From Bradyrhizobium sp. 1 (GTDB taxonomy: Bacteria > Pseudomonadota > Alphaproteobacteria > Rhizobiales > Xanthobacteraceae): a stretch of DNA of 64,000 nucleotides. A program made the position numbers and the translations under genes. The stretch's first letter is position 1. Each line of letters opens with the position of its first letter. The stretch covers positions 346,227 to 410,226 of the forward strand of contig NZ_JADPJH010000034.1 in assembly GCF_023073315.1 (NCBI RefSeq), in the 5' to 3' direction. This document shows, piece by piece, positions 57,015 to 64,000 of the stretch. The notes below the pieces were generated by a model. It saw nothing but the letters and a program-made list of their open reading frames with translations. It was not told the origin of the DNA and ran no database searches.

Positions 57015-58022
57015 ATGTTGAACGCCCAACAATTGATGTGGACGCAGATTGCCGCCGGCATCGCCGTCCTGCTGTTTGGATTGATGCTGTTCAACCTGGT
57101 CCGCATGCGAGGCCGGATGCAGGCCGCGCGGAGCTGGGACAAGGTGGAGGGCATCATCACGGTCTCCCGGGTCGATCAGCCGGCGGCGCACGCCTCGGAC
57201 GATCGGAACGACGCCAAGCCTATCATCCGCTATCGCTATCAGGCCGGCGGCCAGGAACTGGAAAGTGACCAGATCTTCGTCGGCGGCCCCGCCATCACCA
57301 CGAGGGTGCTGGCCGCAAAACTGACCGGGCGTTATCCGGTCGGCGCCCATGTCGAAATCCATGTCGATCCGAAGCAACCGACCGAGGCGCTGCTGGAGCC
57401 CGCCGCAGCGCAGAACGTCGCAGCGCTGGTGGCGTTCACGATGGTGTTCGGCATCATCGCAGCCACCCTGATCGCGCATTCGCTCGCGGGTCACGTGCTC
57501 TACGCCGACAATGGCGTTCCGCTGTTCGCGTTCGCGCTGCCAATCATCGTGCTCATGGGCGGTGTGTTCTGCGTCGCAGAATACGTCCGCACGCGCCGGC
57601 TGGCGAGCGCCAGCCTGCGCTGGCCGACCGCGTCGGGCAGGATTACGCATTCCGATGTGATCGAGGAGATCATCGAGGAGAAGACAGAGCACGACAACAG
57701 ACCGACGACTTCAAAGCTTGTACATCGCTATCAGGTCGACCTCCGCTACGACTACAAGGTCGGCAAGCGCGACTTCACCGGCACCGAAATCAACTGGGGC
57801 GGCACCATGATCTCCGGGCTGCGCGAGGTCGCCGAAAAGGAAGCGGCGAAATATCGTCCCGGGCAGAGCGTCAAGGTCTATTACGATCCGGACCAGCCGG
57901 GACAGGCCGTGCTGGAGCCTGCAAGCCGGGAAGGCGCGCTGGGACCTCTGATCGGTGCCGCGGTCTGCGCGGTCGTCGGAGGTCTTTTCCTGACAATCCT
58001 GATCAAGGTTGGGTTCGCATAG
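57015..58022 (+). CDS. DUF3592 membrane protein with duplicated domain
   Basis: A 335-aa protein. An N-terminal membrane helix (about 8-27) is followed by a DUF3592 domain (about 40-135: GIITVSRVDQ, IIRYRYQAGGQELESDQIFVGG, HVEIHVDPKQPTEALLEP), two central helices (about 140-190), a second DUF3592-like domain (about 205-305: GRITHSDVIEE, RYDYKVGKRDFTGTEINWGG, SVKVYYDPDQPGQAVLEP), and a last helix. The two halves clearly repeat each other. DUF3592 function is unknown; the fold is expected outside the cytoplasm or at the membrane face. ATG at 57015 follows AAGGGA. Confidence 0.85.
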   Translation: MLNAQQLMWTQIAAGIAVLLFGLMLFNLVRMRGRMQAARSWDKVEGIITVSRVDQPAAHASDDRNDAKPIIRYRYQAGGQELESDQIFVGGPAITTRVLAAKLTGRYPVGAHVEIHVDPKQPTEALLEPAAAQNVAALVAFTMVFGIIAATLIAHSLAGHVLYADNGVPLFAFALPIIVLMGGVFCVAEYVRTRRLASASLRWPTASGRITHSDVIEEIIEEKTEHDNRPTTSKLVHRYQVDLRYDYKVGKRDFTGTEINWGGTMISGLREVAEKEAAKYRPGQSVKVYYDPDQPGQAVLEPASREGALGPLIGAAVCAVVGGLFLTILIKVGFA

Positions 58023-58038
58023 CGGCGTTTGATGCGGC

Positions 58039-58668
58039 TCACCCCTTCGGCGGCGCCAGCGGCTGCATGATCTCCTGGAACGGCGGCAGTGCCTCGCACC
58101 GCTCGGCATGTGCCGCAAGCGCCGGATAACGCGACGGCGCGAACAATTGCGGATGCGCCTCGCGGGTAAAGCGAACGACGCAGGCCACCGCGACGTCGGC
58201 ATGGCCGATACGGTCGCCCAGCCAGTACGGCGTGGTCACCTTGGCGCGCTCAGCTTCCAGCGCTTTGAGGACGTCCGCGATCTGCGCCTCGCAGCGCTCG
58301 ACCCACAGCGCAAGCTGCTCCTTTCGCAACACACGCTCGTAGAGCAGGCTCACCGCCTTGTCGCCGAGACCGGATGCGAGCGCGCAGATGCGCAAATGAC
58401 GCCGCCGCTCCGCGCCGCTTCGCGGCAGCATCGCCTTCTCGGGTTCGATGAGTTCGTCGAGATATTCCAGGATGATCGTGCTCTCGATCAGCGCTTCGCC
58501 GTCGTCGAGCACCAGCGTCGGCACCCGGCGCAGCGGATTATAAGGCGCGATGCTGTCGGCATCGCCGAAGGTCGACCACGGCCTGTGCTCGAAGGCGAGC
58601 CCGTAAAGGCGCAGCGCGATCGCGACGCGGCGGACGAAGGGGGGGTCGTATTGGCCGATCAGGAACAT
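58039..58668 (-). CDS. Glutathione S-transferase family protein
   Basis: A 209-aa cytoplasmic GST-fold protein: thioredoxin-like N domain (LIGQYDPPFVRRVAIALRLYGLAFEH; RRVPTLVLDDGEALIESTIILEYLDE, which binds glutathione at the conserved cis-Pro and Glu-Ser) and an all-helical C domain. ATG at 58668 (MFLIGQYD) is preferred over one four codons upstream because family members begin just before the first strand. It lies tail to tail with the DUF3592 gene (16 bp gap). Detoxification is likely but the substrate is unknown. Confidence 0.9.
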   Translation of the reverse strand: MFLIGQYDPPFVRRVAIALRLYGLAFEHRPWSTFGDADSIAPYNPLRRVPTLVLDDGEALIESTIILEYLDELIEPEKAMLPRSGAERRRHLRICALASGLGDKAVSLLYERVLRKEQLALWVERCEAQIADVLKALEAERAKVTTPYWLGDRIGHADVAVACVVRFTREAHPQLFAPSRYPALAAHAERCEALPPFQEIMQPLAPPKG

Positions 58669-58803
58669 GGTTCTTCTCAATTGTTGGACACGGCAGGCCC
58701 GGTCAGTTCATCGCCAATACGCACCGGCTGCAACGAAAATCCTGGAAGGACAGCCCGGGTTTTCGCTGGCGCCAACTGGAAGAGCGACGGCAGCGCCACA
58801 CTC

Positions 58804-58890
58804 CGTCATTGCGAGCGCAGCGAAGCAATCCAGGATCTTTCCGTGGAGGCAGTCTGGATTGCTTCGTCGCAAGGGCTCCTCGCAATGACG
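58804..58890. repeat. Dispersed palindromic repeat, family A copy 2
   Basis: An 87-bp near-palindrome with arms CGTCATTGCGAGCGCAGCGA and CTCCTCGCAATGACG, and inner arms AAGCAATCCAG and CTGGATTGCTT. It is almost identical to the copy at 62620. Confidence 0.88.
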
Positions 58891-58907
58891 GTGGAGGCGG
58901 CCGTGTA

Positions 58908-59501
58908 CTATCCGATGATCGGCACATGCCTCGCCGTCATCCGTGGCGCCGTTCCGTCGAGGCGCGGATCGTCGGCGATCTCGATCTGGCGGCGGAATGG
59001 GCGGAAGCCGGAGCGCTGGTAGAACGCGACGGCCGAAGGATGGTCGAAGGTACAAGTGTGTAGCCAGACGCGGCGCAGGTCGCGTGACCATGCAAGCTCC
59101 AGTGCCCGATTCATCAGGAAGCGGGCCGCACCCGTCCCGATCAATCCAGCGGTAACGCCGAAATAGACCAGCTCGCACTGGCCGGCCTCGCGGAAATCGA
59201 GCTCCAGCAGGCCTTCGTCGCGACCGTCCACGACAAGTGCGTAGACCTCGACGCCAGGCGCGTGGATGATCGCGGCGAGCTCTGCATCGTTCATGCGCGG
59301 CCGGGAAAACCACAGCCACTCCTCGCCGACGCGGCGGTAGAGGTCGCGATACCAATGAAGCGCGGGTACATCGACCTTGCGCAGGCTCCACGCACCGGGA
59401 GGATCGTCACGGCGCGCGGGAGGCGCGGTCATCTCCAGATGGGTGACGACAGCGGCGATCTTCCCGTTGGGCACATCGGAATAGCCGTCGGGAAGGATCA
59501 C
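58908..59501 (-). CDS. GNAT family N-acetyltransferase
   Basis: A 197-aa acetyltransferase of the GNAT fold. The N-terminal part is shared with a group of alphaproteobacterial GNATs (WYRDLYRRVGEEWLWFSRPRM). The acetyl-CoA site region shows LVYFGVTAGLIGTGAARFLMNRALELAW in place of the usual QxxGxG/A motif, and the C-terminal HPSAVAFYQRSGFRPF segment is canonical. Its ATG overlaps the glpK stop by 4 bp, so it is translated together with glycerol kinase. Substrate unknown. Confidence 0.9.
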   Translation of the reverse strand: MILPDGYSDVPNGKIAAVVTHLEMTAPPARRDDPPGAWSLRKVDVPALHWYRDLYRRVGEEWLWFSRPRMNDAELAAIIHAPGVEVYALVVDGRDEGLLELDFREAGQCELVYFGVTAGLIGTGAARFLMNRALELAWSRDLRRVWLHTCTFDHPSAVAFYQRSGFRPFRRQIEIADDPRLDGTAPRMTARHVPIIG

Positions 59502-61003
59502 CCTTCCCCCTCGTCACTCGCCAGCACGCCCTTCACCGCGCGCGCCCAGCCTGCGAGCTTCCGCTCGCGCGTCGCCTGGCTCATGTTCGGCTTGAAGCGG
59601 TGCTCGAGGCGCCAATTGTCGGCGAATTTCGTCGGCTCGGGATAGACGCCCGCCTGGAGGCCGGCGAGATAGGCGGCGCCCAGCGCCGTGGTTTCCTGGA
59701 TCACGGGACGATCGACCGGCGCGTCGAGCAGATCTGCGAGGCGCTGCATGGTCCAGTCGGACGCGGTCATGCCGCCGTCGACGCGGAGCACGACGCTTGC
59801 CACCTCCGAGCTCGGCCAGTCCGCGCGCATCGCGGCCCACAGATCAAAAGTCTGGTAGCAGACGCTTTCGAGTGCGGCGTGGGCGAGCTCGGCGGGGCCG
59901 GTGTTGCGGGTGAGGCCGAACAGCGCGCCGCGGACGCGCGGATTCCAGTAGGGCGCGCCCATGCCGACGAAGGCAGGGACGAGATAGACGCTCTGCATCG
60001 AGTCCGACTGGTCCGCGAGCGGGCCGGTCTCGGCGGCGTGCTTGATGATGCCGAGGCCGTCGCGCAGCCACTGCACCGCCGAGCCTGCGACGAAGATCGA
60101 GCCTTCCAGCGCGTAGGTGCGCTTGCCGTCGAGCTGATAGGCGACGGTGGTGAGCAGCTTGTTCTTGGACACCACCGGCGTGGTGCCGGTGTTGAGCAGC
60201 GCGAAGCAGCCGGTGCCGTAGGTGGACTTCATCATGCCCGGGCGGAAGCAGGCTTGCCCGATGGTCGCGGCCTGCTGGTCGCCGGCGATGCCTGAGATGG
60301 CGATGGCCCCGCCGAACAGATCCGGCACGCTCTCGCCGAAGCGAGCGGACGAATCCTTCACCTCGGGCAGCATCGAGCGCGGCACGCCGATGATCTCCAG
60401 CAGCTCGTCGTCCCACTGGCCGGTGTGGATGTTGAACAGCAGCGTGCGCGAGGCATTGGTGGCGTCGGTGGCGTGCACCTTGCCGCCGGTGAGGCGCCAG
60501 AGCAGATAGCAATCGACGGTGCCGAACATCAGCTCGCCGCGCGCGGCGCGCCCGCGCGCACCGGGGACGTGGTCGAGAATCCAGGCGATCTTGGTGCCGG
60601 AGAAATAGGGATCGATGATCAGGCCGGTCTTTTGCGAGATCACCGGCTCGCGGCCGTCGGCCTTTAGTTTGGCGCAGATGTCGGCGGTGCGGCGGTCCTG
60701 CCAGACGATGGCACGATGCACGGCTTGTCCCGTGGCGCGGTCCCACACCACTGTGGTCTCGCGCTGATTGGTGATGCCGATCGCGGCGATGTCCTTCGCG
60801 GTGATGCCGGCCTGCGCGATCGCATCGCGGCACACCGTCACGGTCGAGGTCCAGATGTCGTCCGGCTCGTGCTCGACCCAGCCCGAGGCCGGAAAATGCT
60901 GCGGAAACTCAGCTTGCGCACGGGCCGCGATCGAGATGTCGCTGCGGAAAACGATTGCGCGCGAGGAGGTGGTGCCCTGGTCGATGGCGAGGACGAAAGA
61001 CAT
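59498..61003 (-). CDS. glpK: Glycerol kinase
   Basis: Phosphorylates glycerol to glycerol-3-phosphate. 501 aa, full length, with the FGGY-kinase motifs AIDQGTTSSRAIVF (start), GITNQRETTVVWDR, IVWQDRRT, and the C-terminal phosphate loop VDGGMTASDWTMQRLADLL. The GAGSAVQWLRDGL-type segment is present as AGSAVQWLRDGLG. No glpF or glpD is adjacent. It overlaps a GNAT gene downstream. Confidence 0.96.
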   Translation of the reverse strand: MSFVLAIDQGTTSSRAIVFRSDISIAARAQAEFPQHFPASGWVEHEPDDIWTSTVTVCRDAIAQAGITAKDIAAIGITNQRETTVVWDRATGQAVHRAIVWQDRRTADICAKLKADGREPVISQKTGLIIDPYFSGTKIAWILDHVPGARGRAARGELMFGTVDCYLLWRLTGGKVHATDATNASRTLLFNIHTGQWDDELLEIIGVPRSMLPEVKDSSARFGESVPDLFGGAIAISGIAGDQQAATIGQACFRPGMMKSTYGTGCFALLNTGTTPVVSKNKLLTTVAYQLDGKRTYALEGSIFVAGSAVQWLRDGLGIIKHAAETGPLADQSDSMQSVYLVPAFVGMGAPYWNPRVRGALFGLTRNTGPAELAHAALESVCYQTFDLWAAMRADWPSSEVASVVLRVDGGMTASDWTMQRLADLLDAPVDRPVIQETTALGAAYLAGLQAGVYPEPTKFADNWRLEHRFKPNMSQATRERKLAGWARAVKGVLASDEGEG

Positions 61004-61093
61004 GGTGGCTTACCCTGGCGTTTCCCTGAGAGGAGTCATTGTGGCGCGCCAAAAGGAGCGGATTAGGGCGGAGAGGTCAAGGCGGGCTCTCGC

Positions 61094-61155
61094 TTACCCT
61101 CCCCTGGAGGGGGAGGGTCGACCGCGCGAAGCGCGGGCGGGGTGGGGTGAAGCCA
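61094..61155 (+). repeat. Two-hairpin GC-rich repeat, family B copy 1
   Basis: Starts TTACCCTCCCCTGGAGGGGG, i.e. a first hairpin (CCCTCCCC/GGGGAGGG), then TCG, then a second hairpin (CGCGCGAAGCGCG) and a GGGGTGGGGTGAAG tail. It is the reverse complement of copy 3 at 61716-61777, with 58 of 62 bases equal. Confidence 0.85.
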
Positions 61156-61230
61156 CAAAGACGGTCTCACCGAATCGAAGAAATTATTGCCGCTCCGGAT
61201 TCGGAAGCACTGAATTTGCAGATAGTCTGT

Positions 61231-61298
61231 CACCCCGCCCCGGTTCGCATTCCGCTTCGCTGCATGCGACACGACCCTCCCCCTCCAGGGGAGGGTAA
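61231..61298 (-). repeat. Two-hairpin GC-rich repeat, family B copy 2
   Basis: Same element in the opposite orientation to copy 1: CACCCCGCCCCGG, a diverged middle hairpin (GCATTCCGCTTCGCTGCATGC), then CCCTCCCCCTCCAGGGGAGG. It ends 20 bp from the stop codon of the DUF559 gene. Confidence 0.8.
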
Positions 61299-61317
61299 GA
61301 GAAAGCCGAGCTCGAAA

Positions 61318-61710
61318 CTACGTTCGACGGTGCTTCAGAGGTATGGTCTCCGCGTCGCGCGATCCGTAGAGCTCGACATAGATGCGCTCGAGCACTGCGT
61401 CGAGTTCGCCTGTAATCTCCGAATTCCAGAATCGGATAACACGGTAGCCTTCGCGTTCGAGCCAGCGCTGTCGTTCAAGGTCTCGCGCGGCCGTGTCGTC
61501 GTCGTTGTGGTGTCCGCCATCGAGCTCGATGATGAGTCGCTTGGCTGGACAAAAGAAGTCGACAATGTAAGGACCGATCGGCGCTTGGCGGCGGAAGTGT
61601 GAGCCCTCGATCGGGAGTTCTTTGAGGGCGCGCCATAAGATTCGCTCGTGCGGCGTCGTGTTCGCTCTCAGCTTTTTCGCGGCCGCGCGTCGAATTGATG
61701 TTGAGACCAT
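61318..61710 (-). CDS. DUF559 endonuclease-fold protein bracketed by repeats
   Basis: A 130-aa protein of the DUF559 family, related to Vsr-like and restriction-type nucleases (PD-(D/E)XK superfamily). The catalytic core pattern is visible: RRQAPIGPYIVDFFCPAKRLIIELDGGHH (Asp in VDF, Glu-x-Asp in IELDG), then RDLERQRWLEREGYRVIRFWNSEI. The ATG at 61710 is only 6 bp from repeat copy 3, so its ribosome-binding region lies inside the repeat; the stop is 20 bp from copy 2. Function is unproven: DNA repair, defence and repeat mobilisation are all possible. Confidence 0.88.
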   Translation of the reverse strand: MVSTSIRRAAAKKLRANTTPHERILWRALKELPIEGSHFRRQAPIGPYIVDFFCPAKRLIIELDGGHHNDDDTAARDLERQRWLEREGYRVIRFWNSEITGELDAVLERIYVELYGSRDAETIPLKHRRT

Positions 61711-61715
61711 TGCCG

Positions 61716-61777
61716 TGGCTTCACCCCACCCCGCTCACGCTTCGCGCGAGCGACCCTCCCCCTCCAGGGGAGGGTAA
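61716..61777 (-). repeat. Two-hairpin GC-rich repeat, family B copy 3
   Basis: Starts TGGCTTCACCCCACCCCGCT and ends CCTCCAGGGGAGGGTAA. Same orientation as copy 2 and reverse complement of copy 1. On the minus strand its GGGGTGAAG end runs straight into the DUF559 start codon. Confidence 0.85.
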
Positions 61778-61816
61778 GTGAAGCGCGGCCTCGACACAAT
61801 TGCAAGTAGTAGCCGC

Positions 61817-62590
61817 CTACACCGACGCCGTGGTGACCCCGCCGTCGATCACGATGGTCTGGCCGGTCATGAAGCTCGATGCATCCGATGCGAGATACGC
61901 CACTGCGCCCGCGATCTCGTCGGGTTCGCCGATGCGGCGGAGCGGTGTGGTGGCGGTGCGGCGCTTGAGGTTGGCTTCGTCTTCCCAGAGCGCGCGGGCA
62001 AAATCGGTTTTGACGAGGCCGGGCGCAATGCAGTTGACGCGGACGCCTTTCGGGCCCCATTCGCCGGCGAGCGAACGGCACAGCGCGAAGTCGGCGGCTT
62101 TCGAAATGCCGTAGGCGCCGATGACCGTAGAGCCGCGCAGGCCGCCGATCGAGGAGATGATGACGACGGAGCCGTTGCCACGCTCCGCCATCTGCGGGAT
62201 CGCGAGTGCGGAGAGCCAGATGTTGCTCTTGACGTTCGAGCCCATGATCTTGTCGAAGGCTTCGTCGGTGATGTCGAGCAGCGGGCCGTAGTAAGGATTG
62301 ACGGCGGCGTTGCAGACGAGGATGTCGATCTTGCCGTAATGCTTGATCGTGCCCGAGATCAGCGCCTCGACCTCGGCCTTGCGGGCGATGTTGCAGGGGA
62401 TGACGGCGGCATCGCCGCCGGCCGCATTGATGCCGTCGGCGACGTCTTTGCAGGCGTCGGCCTTGCGCGAGGAGACCACGACTTTTGCGCCGAGCTTTGC
62501 GAGCAACTCGGCGGAGGAGCGGCCGATGCCGCGGCTGGAGCCGGTGACGATGGCGACCTTGCCGGTGAGATCGAACGGGGTGTTTTTCAT
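61817..62590 (-). CDS. Short-chain dehydrogenase/reductase (SDR)
   Basis: NAD(P)-dependent classical SDR, 257 aa. The cofactor loop TGSSRGIGRS (about 17-26), NAAVN, catalytic Ser in IISSIGG, and YGISK (Tyr-x-x-x-Lys) are all present, as is the C-terminal ITIDGG-like TIVIDGGV. It is followed upstream on the same strand by an acyl-CoA dehydrogenase, 126 bp away with a repeat between, so a role in fatty acid or acyl-CoA breakdown is possible. The substrate is not readable. Confidence 0.93.
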   Translation of the reverse strand: MKNTPFDLTGKVAIVTGSSRGIGRSSAELLAKLGAKVVVSSRKADACKDVADGINAAGGDAAVIPCNIARKAEVEALISGTIKHYGKIDILVCNAAVNPYYGPLLDITDEAFDKIMGSNVKSNIWLSALAIPQMAERGNGSVVIISSIGGLRGSTVIGAYGISKAADFALCRSLAGEWGPKGVRVNCIAPGLVKTDFARALWEDEANLKRRTATTPLRRIGEPDEIAGAVAYLASDASSFMTGQTIVIDGGVTTASV

Positions 62591-62619
62591 TGTTGTTGCC
62601 TCGCTGCTTCAACGATCTC

Positions 62620-62706
62620 CGTCATTGCGAGCGCAGCGAAGCAATCCAGAATCTTTCTGCGGAGAAAGTCTGGATTGCTTCGTCGCAAGGGCTCCTCGCA
62701 ATGACG
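62620..62706. repeat. Dispersed palindromic repeat, family A copy 3
   Basis: An 87-bp copy nearly identical to the one at 58804-58890; differences are confined to the loop region (about 62650-62668). It lies between the acyl-CoA dehydrogenase stop and the SDR start. Confidence 0.88.
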
Positions 62707-62716
62707 GTGGAGAGAC

Positions 62717-63859
62717 CTAGATCAACCCGCCGCCATCCGCGACGCGGCGCTGATGGTAGTCAGTGTCGCCAAAGCTGTTCTCGATCATGGTGAGGCGCTT
62801 GAAGTAGTGACCGATCTTCGCCTCCATGGTCATGCCGATGCCGCCGTGGAGCTGGATCGCCTGCTGTCCCACGTATTTCAGCGACTTGCCGATCTGCACC
62901 TTGGCCGCGGCGATCGCGTTGGAGCGCTCCTTGGCGTCCTCGAAATCACCGGCCATGGTCGCGAACATCGACATCGATCGCGCCTGCTCGGCGGCGACGA
63001 ACATGTCGGAGGCGCGATGCTGCAGCGATTGGAACGAGCCGATCGCGACGCCAAATTGCTTGCGCGTCTTGATGTACTCGACGGTCGTCTTCAGCGACTC
63101 GTCCATCAGGCCGACCGCCTCGGCGCAGAGCGCGACGCGGGCTTCGTCCACGACGCGCTCGATCAGGGCGAGCGAGTCATCCGGGTTGCCGAGAGCGGCA
63201 TCCGCGCCGACCTCGACACCCGTAAAGGTGATGTCGGCGGCGTGCAGGCCGTCCTGGGTCGGGTACGACTTCTTGGTCACGCCCTTGGCGCTCGCCGGCA
63301 CCAGGAACACGCCGATGCCGGACTTGTCGCGGCGGTCACCCTTGGTGCGCGCGGTGACGACAAGCGTCTCCGCGTTCTCGCCGTTGAGCACGACGAATTT
63401 CTCGCCGTCGATGACCCAGCCGTCGCCCTTCTTCTTCGCGGTCGTGGTGACGTCGAAGAGGTCGTAGCGCGAGTTCTTCTCGAGCTGGGCGAAAGCTAAA
63501 GTCTTGCTGCCGTCGATAATGCCGGGGACGTGCGCAGCCTTCTGCGCATCGGAGCCGGCATGACGCAGGAAGCCGCCGCCGATCACGACGGTTGCCAGAT
63601 AAGGCTCGAGCACCAGCGCCTTGCCGAGCGCTTCCATCACGATCATGGTCTCGACACCGCCGCCGCCGAAGCCGCCATCCGCTTCGCTGAAGGGCAGGCC
63701 GAGCAGGCCCTGCTCGGCGAGCTTGCCCCAGACGGCCTGGCTCCAGCCGCCCTTCTCCTTCATGTACTTCTTGCGGCTCTCGAAATCGTAGGAATCGGTC
63801 AGCAGGCCGTCGATGCTGTCCTTGAGAAGCCGCTGCTCCTCGTTCAGATCAAAATCCAT
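62717..63859 (-). CDS. Acyl-CoA dehydrogenase family protein
   Basis: FAD-dependent acyl-CoA dehydrogenase, 380 aa. N-terminal helical domain (MDFDLNEEQRLLKDSIDGLL; GLPFSEADGGFGGGGVE), middle beta domain (FAQLEKNSRYDLFDV...; GDGWVIDGEKFVVLNG) and C-terminal domain with RKQFGVAIGSFQSLQHRASDMF and HGGIGMTMEAKIGHYFKR. A catalytic glutamate cannot be placed with certainty. The N-terminal GVE-loop and C-terminal type suit the short-chain/steroid-type (FadE-like) group. It is the first gene of a likely two-gene unit with the SDR. Confidence 0.93.
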   Translation of the reverse strand: MDFDLNEEQRLLKDSIDGLLTDSYDFESRKKYMKEKGGWSQAVWGKLAEQGLLGLPFSEADGGFGGGGVETMIVMEALGKALVLEPYLATVVIGGGFLRHAGSDAQKAAHVPGIIDGSKTLAFAQLEKNSRYDLFDVTTTAKKKGDGWVIDGEKFVVLNGENAETLVVTARTKGDRRDKSGIGVFLVPASAKGVTKKSYPTQDGLHAADITFTGVEVGADAALGNPDDSLALIERVVDEARVALCAEAVGLMDESLKTTVEYIKTRKQFGVAIGSFQSLQHRASDMFVAAEQARSMSMFATMAGDFEDAKERSNAIAAAKVQIGKSLKYVGQQAIQLHGGIGMTMEAKIGHYFKRLTMIENSFGDTDYHQRRVADGGGLI

Positions 63860-63909
63860 CTCTGTTTCCTCAGGTCACAAATCTCGGTGTTGCGCGGGGT
63901 GCCTCTTCA

Positions 63910-63964
63910 CCTCTCCCCGCCTGCGGGGAGAGGTCGATTTGCGAAGCAAATCGGGTGAGGGGGT
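63910..63964 (+). repeat. Two-hairpin GC-rich repeat, family B copy 4 (diverged)
   Basis: CCTCTCCCCGCCTGCGGGGA opens a hairpin ending GGGAGAGG, then TCG, a second hairpin (GATTTGCGAAGCAAATC) and a GGGTGAGGGGGT tail. The sequence differs from copies 1-3 but the architecture is the same. The last 36 bp of the window show no gene. Confidence 0.7.
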
Positions 63965-64000
63965 ACCGCTCTCTCGACCAGTCGATACTCGGAGAGAGGG

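Larger units (their letters stand above)
61004..61317. other. 314-bp intergenic stretch carrying two inverted repeat copies
   Basis: Upstream of glpK and downstream of the DUF559 gene. Most of it is filled by repeat copies B1 (61094-61155) and B2 (61231-61298) in opposite orientations, with about 75 bp of unique, lower-GC sequence between them (61156-61230). The glpK promoter should lie in 61004-61093 or within the first repeat. Confidence 0.5.

Overview
The window reads as chromosomal DNA of a Bradyrhizobium-like alphaproteobacterium (order Hyphomicrobiales). The basis is high GC content, a CycM-type membrane-anchored cytochrome c, a urt-ure urea cluster, a cpa/tad pilus locus, cobalamin-dependent MetH, and several dispersed palindromic repeats of the kind common in Bradyrhizobium relatives. 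The genus is inferred from gene content. No rRNA, tRNA, CRISPR array, prophage or complete insertion sequence was seen.

Layout. 1-2700: TonB-dependent siderophore receptor and the start of a PepSY-type membrane protein (iron uptake), on the minus strand. 2970-6510: OpgC-like membrane acyltransferase, TetR regulator, and a CHASE/HWE-type histidine kinase with a degenerate ATP-binding N box. 6787-19446 (minus): one long co-directional urea block, urtABCDE (urea ABC importer) then ureD-A-B, an HD hydrolase, ureC, a small membrane protein, two ABM-domain proteins, and ureE-F-G. A sigma-54-type promoter lies upstream of urtA, as expected for a nitrogen-starvation operon. The HD gene between ureB and ureC matches MESH1/SpoT-type (p)ppGpp (or NADPH) hydrolases residue for residue at its metal site and is the most interesting coding find.

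19954-22410 (plus): RNA-metabolism trio, a DEAD-box helicase, an extended IF-1 and a cold-shock protein. 22440-35437: Flp/Tad pilus locus, with tadG, tadE, an orphan secretin N-domain protein and a sterol-desaturase-like gene on the minus strand, then flp pilin, cpaA, cpaBCDEF and tadBC on the plus strand, and tadD convergent.

35528-47674: metallophosphoesterase, small membrane protein, M17 aminopeptidase plus NlpC/P60 hydrolase pair, and a Yej-type peptide ABC importer with two tandem binding proteins. 47886-51407: cycM, kdsB, pheA and a luciferase-like monooxygenase. 51806-56578: metF-metH operon (methyl branch of methionine synthesis). 57015-63859: DUF3592 membrane protein, GST, GNAT, glpK, a DUF559 endonuclease-fold gene bracketed by repeat elements, an SDR and an acyl-CoA dehydrogenase.

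The last 14 kb is rich in dispersed palindromes: three copies of a roughly 90-110 bp family, four of a two-hairpin GC-rich family and one long palindrome. The DUF559 gene sits within 6 and 20 bp of two same-orientation copies, which suggests a small mobile or repeat-associated unit. Most long frames opposite real genes are GC-driven shadows and were left out.
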